Part shown: piece by piece, positions 62,501 to 64,000 of the stretch
Position numbering within the stretch: the stretch's first letter is position 1
How the letters are laid out: every line of letters begins with the position of its first letter
Origin: Avena insularis
Taxonomy: Eukaryota > Streptophyta > Magnoliopsida > Poales > Poaceae
Length of the DNA: 64,000 bases
Assembly: GCA_023614405.1 (NCBI GenBank)
Contig: CM042685.1
Location: forward strand, 236,757,661-236,821,660
Direction: 5' to 3'
Translations under genes and position numbers: made by a program
The notes under the pieces: generated by a model
The model's input: only the letters and a program-made list of their open reading frames with translations
What the model was told of the DNA's origin: nothing
Databases searched by the model: none

Positions 62501-64000
62501 TGTCAACACCCGGATTTTTAATCCCAGATGCCTGTTATGCCATACATCGCAATCCCAGGATTACCATTTTTGCGAGACATAACAAAATTGGATACCACAG
62601 TACATCATACATTACAAACCATACATAAGGTCTTACACAAATAGGGATCTCATGATCCAGTTCCTAATACAACTCAAGCAGCGGGATACGTAATAATAAC
62701 GGTAGCGTAGGCGAAGCTCCATCTTCGGGGTCACAAGCAATGCTGACGATGAGAGATGATCCTAGTTGTCGTAACCTTCCTGGGGTCCATCCTCCAGGTA
62801 CTCCTCTTCATAGTATGGCCACGGGAATAGCCAAGGACAAAGCCATGAGTACTCTTTAAGTACTCGCAAACTAATACTAACAAGTGTAGGGGTTTTTTGA
62901 TAATAGGACACTAGGCTCTAGGGTTGTTTTGCAAAAGCCAGATTTATCTCTACTAAGTTCAGAAGCAAGAGAGATAGTTGAAGTTTATAACACCTAAGTG
63001 GGAACTTGTATTTCATATCACAACCCTGTTGTGGTCAAGTCAAAGTCTCAATTCATTTCACAAGTCATTTTGAAAACATCTGACGGGGGAACAGTATGGC
63101 CACTCCAAATATCCATAACCGCGGACGCGGCTATTCGAATAGTTTGACACTCTGCAGAGATTGTACACTTTCACCACAACATTCGATACATCCGTCAGGA
63201 ACAAATCCTGAATTCACCATACTCAGTCTGCGGATAATCAATCCTAACCTTTCAATTACATGCCCTAGTATAAGCACCTCTCTTGTGAGTTTGGCCTCCC
63301 AACCATGACCAACGGTCATCTTGGGTATTGCACAGGTGGACAATCTTCACAAGGTAGCCTCAGCTCAAACCTTGGCCGTGAGGGAACTAATACTAAGGTA
63401 TATAAGTTTCCAGTCAAGCCCTACCCAATCTTCGGGTATTGTGGTTGTACGGTAAAATTGGAATGGTATCGCATCCAGACAACCATCAGTTTTATAAAGG
63501 GGCTAAGGCTCATGCCTCAACATTTTCATCACCAAAATCATCTGGTGTTCGGAAACACATGTCAAAACATCTTAGTAGAATGATCCATCATTCTAAGGTT
63601 TTCATAACCATTTTCACCAAGTATTCCCATCTAAAGTTGATCAAGTTTTATATTTTAGTCCATGGGAATGTGATTTAAAGTGGTGTCACAATTTAATAAG
63701 GTTTTACCCTTTTATTTTAATTAAATAAAGTGACTACAAATGCCTATGTGGCATTCTTTTATTACTTGGTCATTATTTCTGTAAGTAAACCTATATATTT
63801 TTATATATTCTGAAAGGTATGGTTAAATGTGATTTTTGAGAGTTGGAATCAACTCAAAAGCTATTATGGTTCAATTTGAAAAATGTTTGAATGCAGAAAA
63901 GCTTCTGCCTTGTTATTTTTACCAAGGATGATCTACAGATCCAAATGACTTGAATCCAACGGGCTTGGATTCAGCATTTCAAGGCCTTTCTAACAAAATT
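62501..64000 (-). mobile_element. Long LTR (antisense), continues past the window
   Basis: Begins TGTCAACACCCGGATTTTTAA inside the RT frame of Tat element 2. On the minus strand this is the LTR end ...CCGGGTGTTGACA. The part at about 62797-62870, read in reverse, matches the sequence before the end of the 6.1 kb LTR (13729-13790): GCGAGTAC...AGTACTCA...GGC.TTGTCC. The two LTRs thus belong to related families inserted in opposite directions. No coding frame was seen up to 64000. Whether it is a solo LTR or a full element is outside the view. Confidence 0.65.

Overview
The window is repeat-dominated nuclear DNA from a large-genome grass, most likely the Triticeae (wheat, barley, rye or goatgrass group). 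The basis is the repertoire: an Angela/WIS/BARE-type copia element with long LTRs and an initiator-Met primer site, a Sabrina-like Athila LTR, Stowaway MITEs, an Au-like SINE, and two Tat-lineage gypsy elements with a third gene on the opposite strand. Only one ordinary host gene was found: an intact single-exon C2H2 zinc-finger gene (ZAT type) at 26472-27482 on the minus strand. Family names come from remembered sequence features and were not checked against a database.

Layout. (1) 1-21111 is a nest. An old minus-strand Athila LTR (20821-21111) was hit by a plus-strand Sabrina-like Athila element (window start to 20820). That element was hit by an Angela-type copia element (2183-17249, duplication GTTAC), whose reverse transcriptase was then hit by a roughly 6.1 kb solo LTR (7955-14052). 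(2) 21112-24830 carries a decayed, spliced plant-mobile-domain gene on the minus strand, flanked by inverted GC-rich motifs. (3) 24830-28700 is the gene island: Stowaway MITE, zinc-finger gene, Au-like SINE. (4) 28706-30669 is a 5'-truncated LINE on the minus strand. (5) 30670-39390 is a coding-poor Athila-like element on the minus strand. Its left LTR contains a hAT transposon (31080-32221), which itself contains a Stowaway (31199-31321). Its interior contains a 2,476 bp solo LTR (34555-37030, duplication AGATG). (6) 39391-53010 is a Tat-lineage gypsy element on the minus strand with a plus-strand extra gene and a rearranged copia solo LTR in gag (50767-52893, duplication CCATG). (7) 53011-62500 is a second Tat-lineage element, also minus strand with a plus-strand extra gene. 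(8) 62501 to the end is another long LTR, antisense, that cut the second element's reverse transcriptase.

How it works together. Both Tat elements have gag-pol on one strand and a separate multi-exon gene on the other, converging downstream of integrase. All gag, pol and third-ORF copies carry stops or frameshifts, so every element seen here is defective. The most unusual structures are an exactly 60-bp, seven-copy hairpin array in an intron of the second Tat element's extra gene, a shared AGGA-loop hairpin just upstream of the polypurine tract in two diverged Athila elements, and a copia solo LTR whose promoter half is duplicated around a 13-base inverted primer-binding-site sequence. No tRNA, rRNA or CRISPR array was seen.
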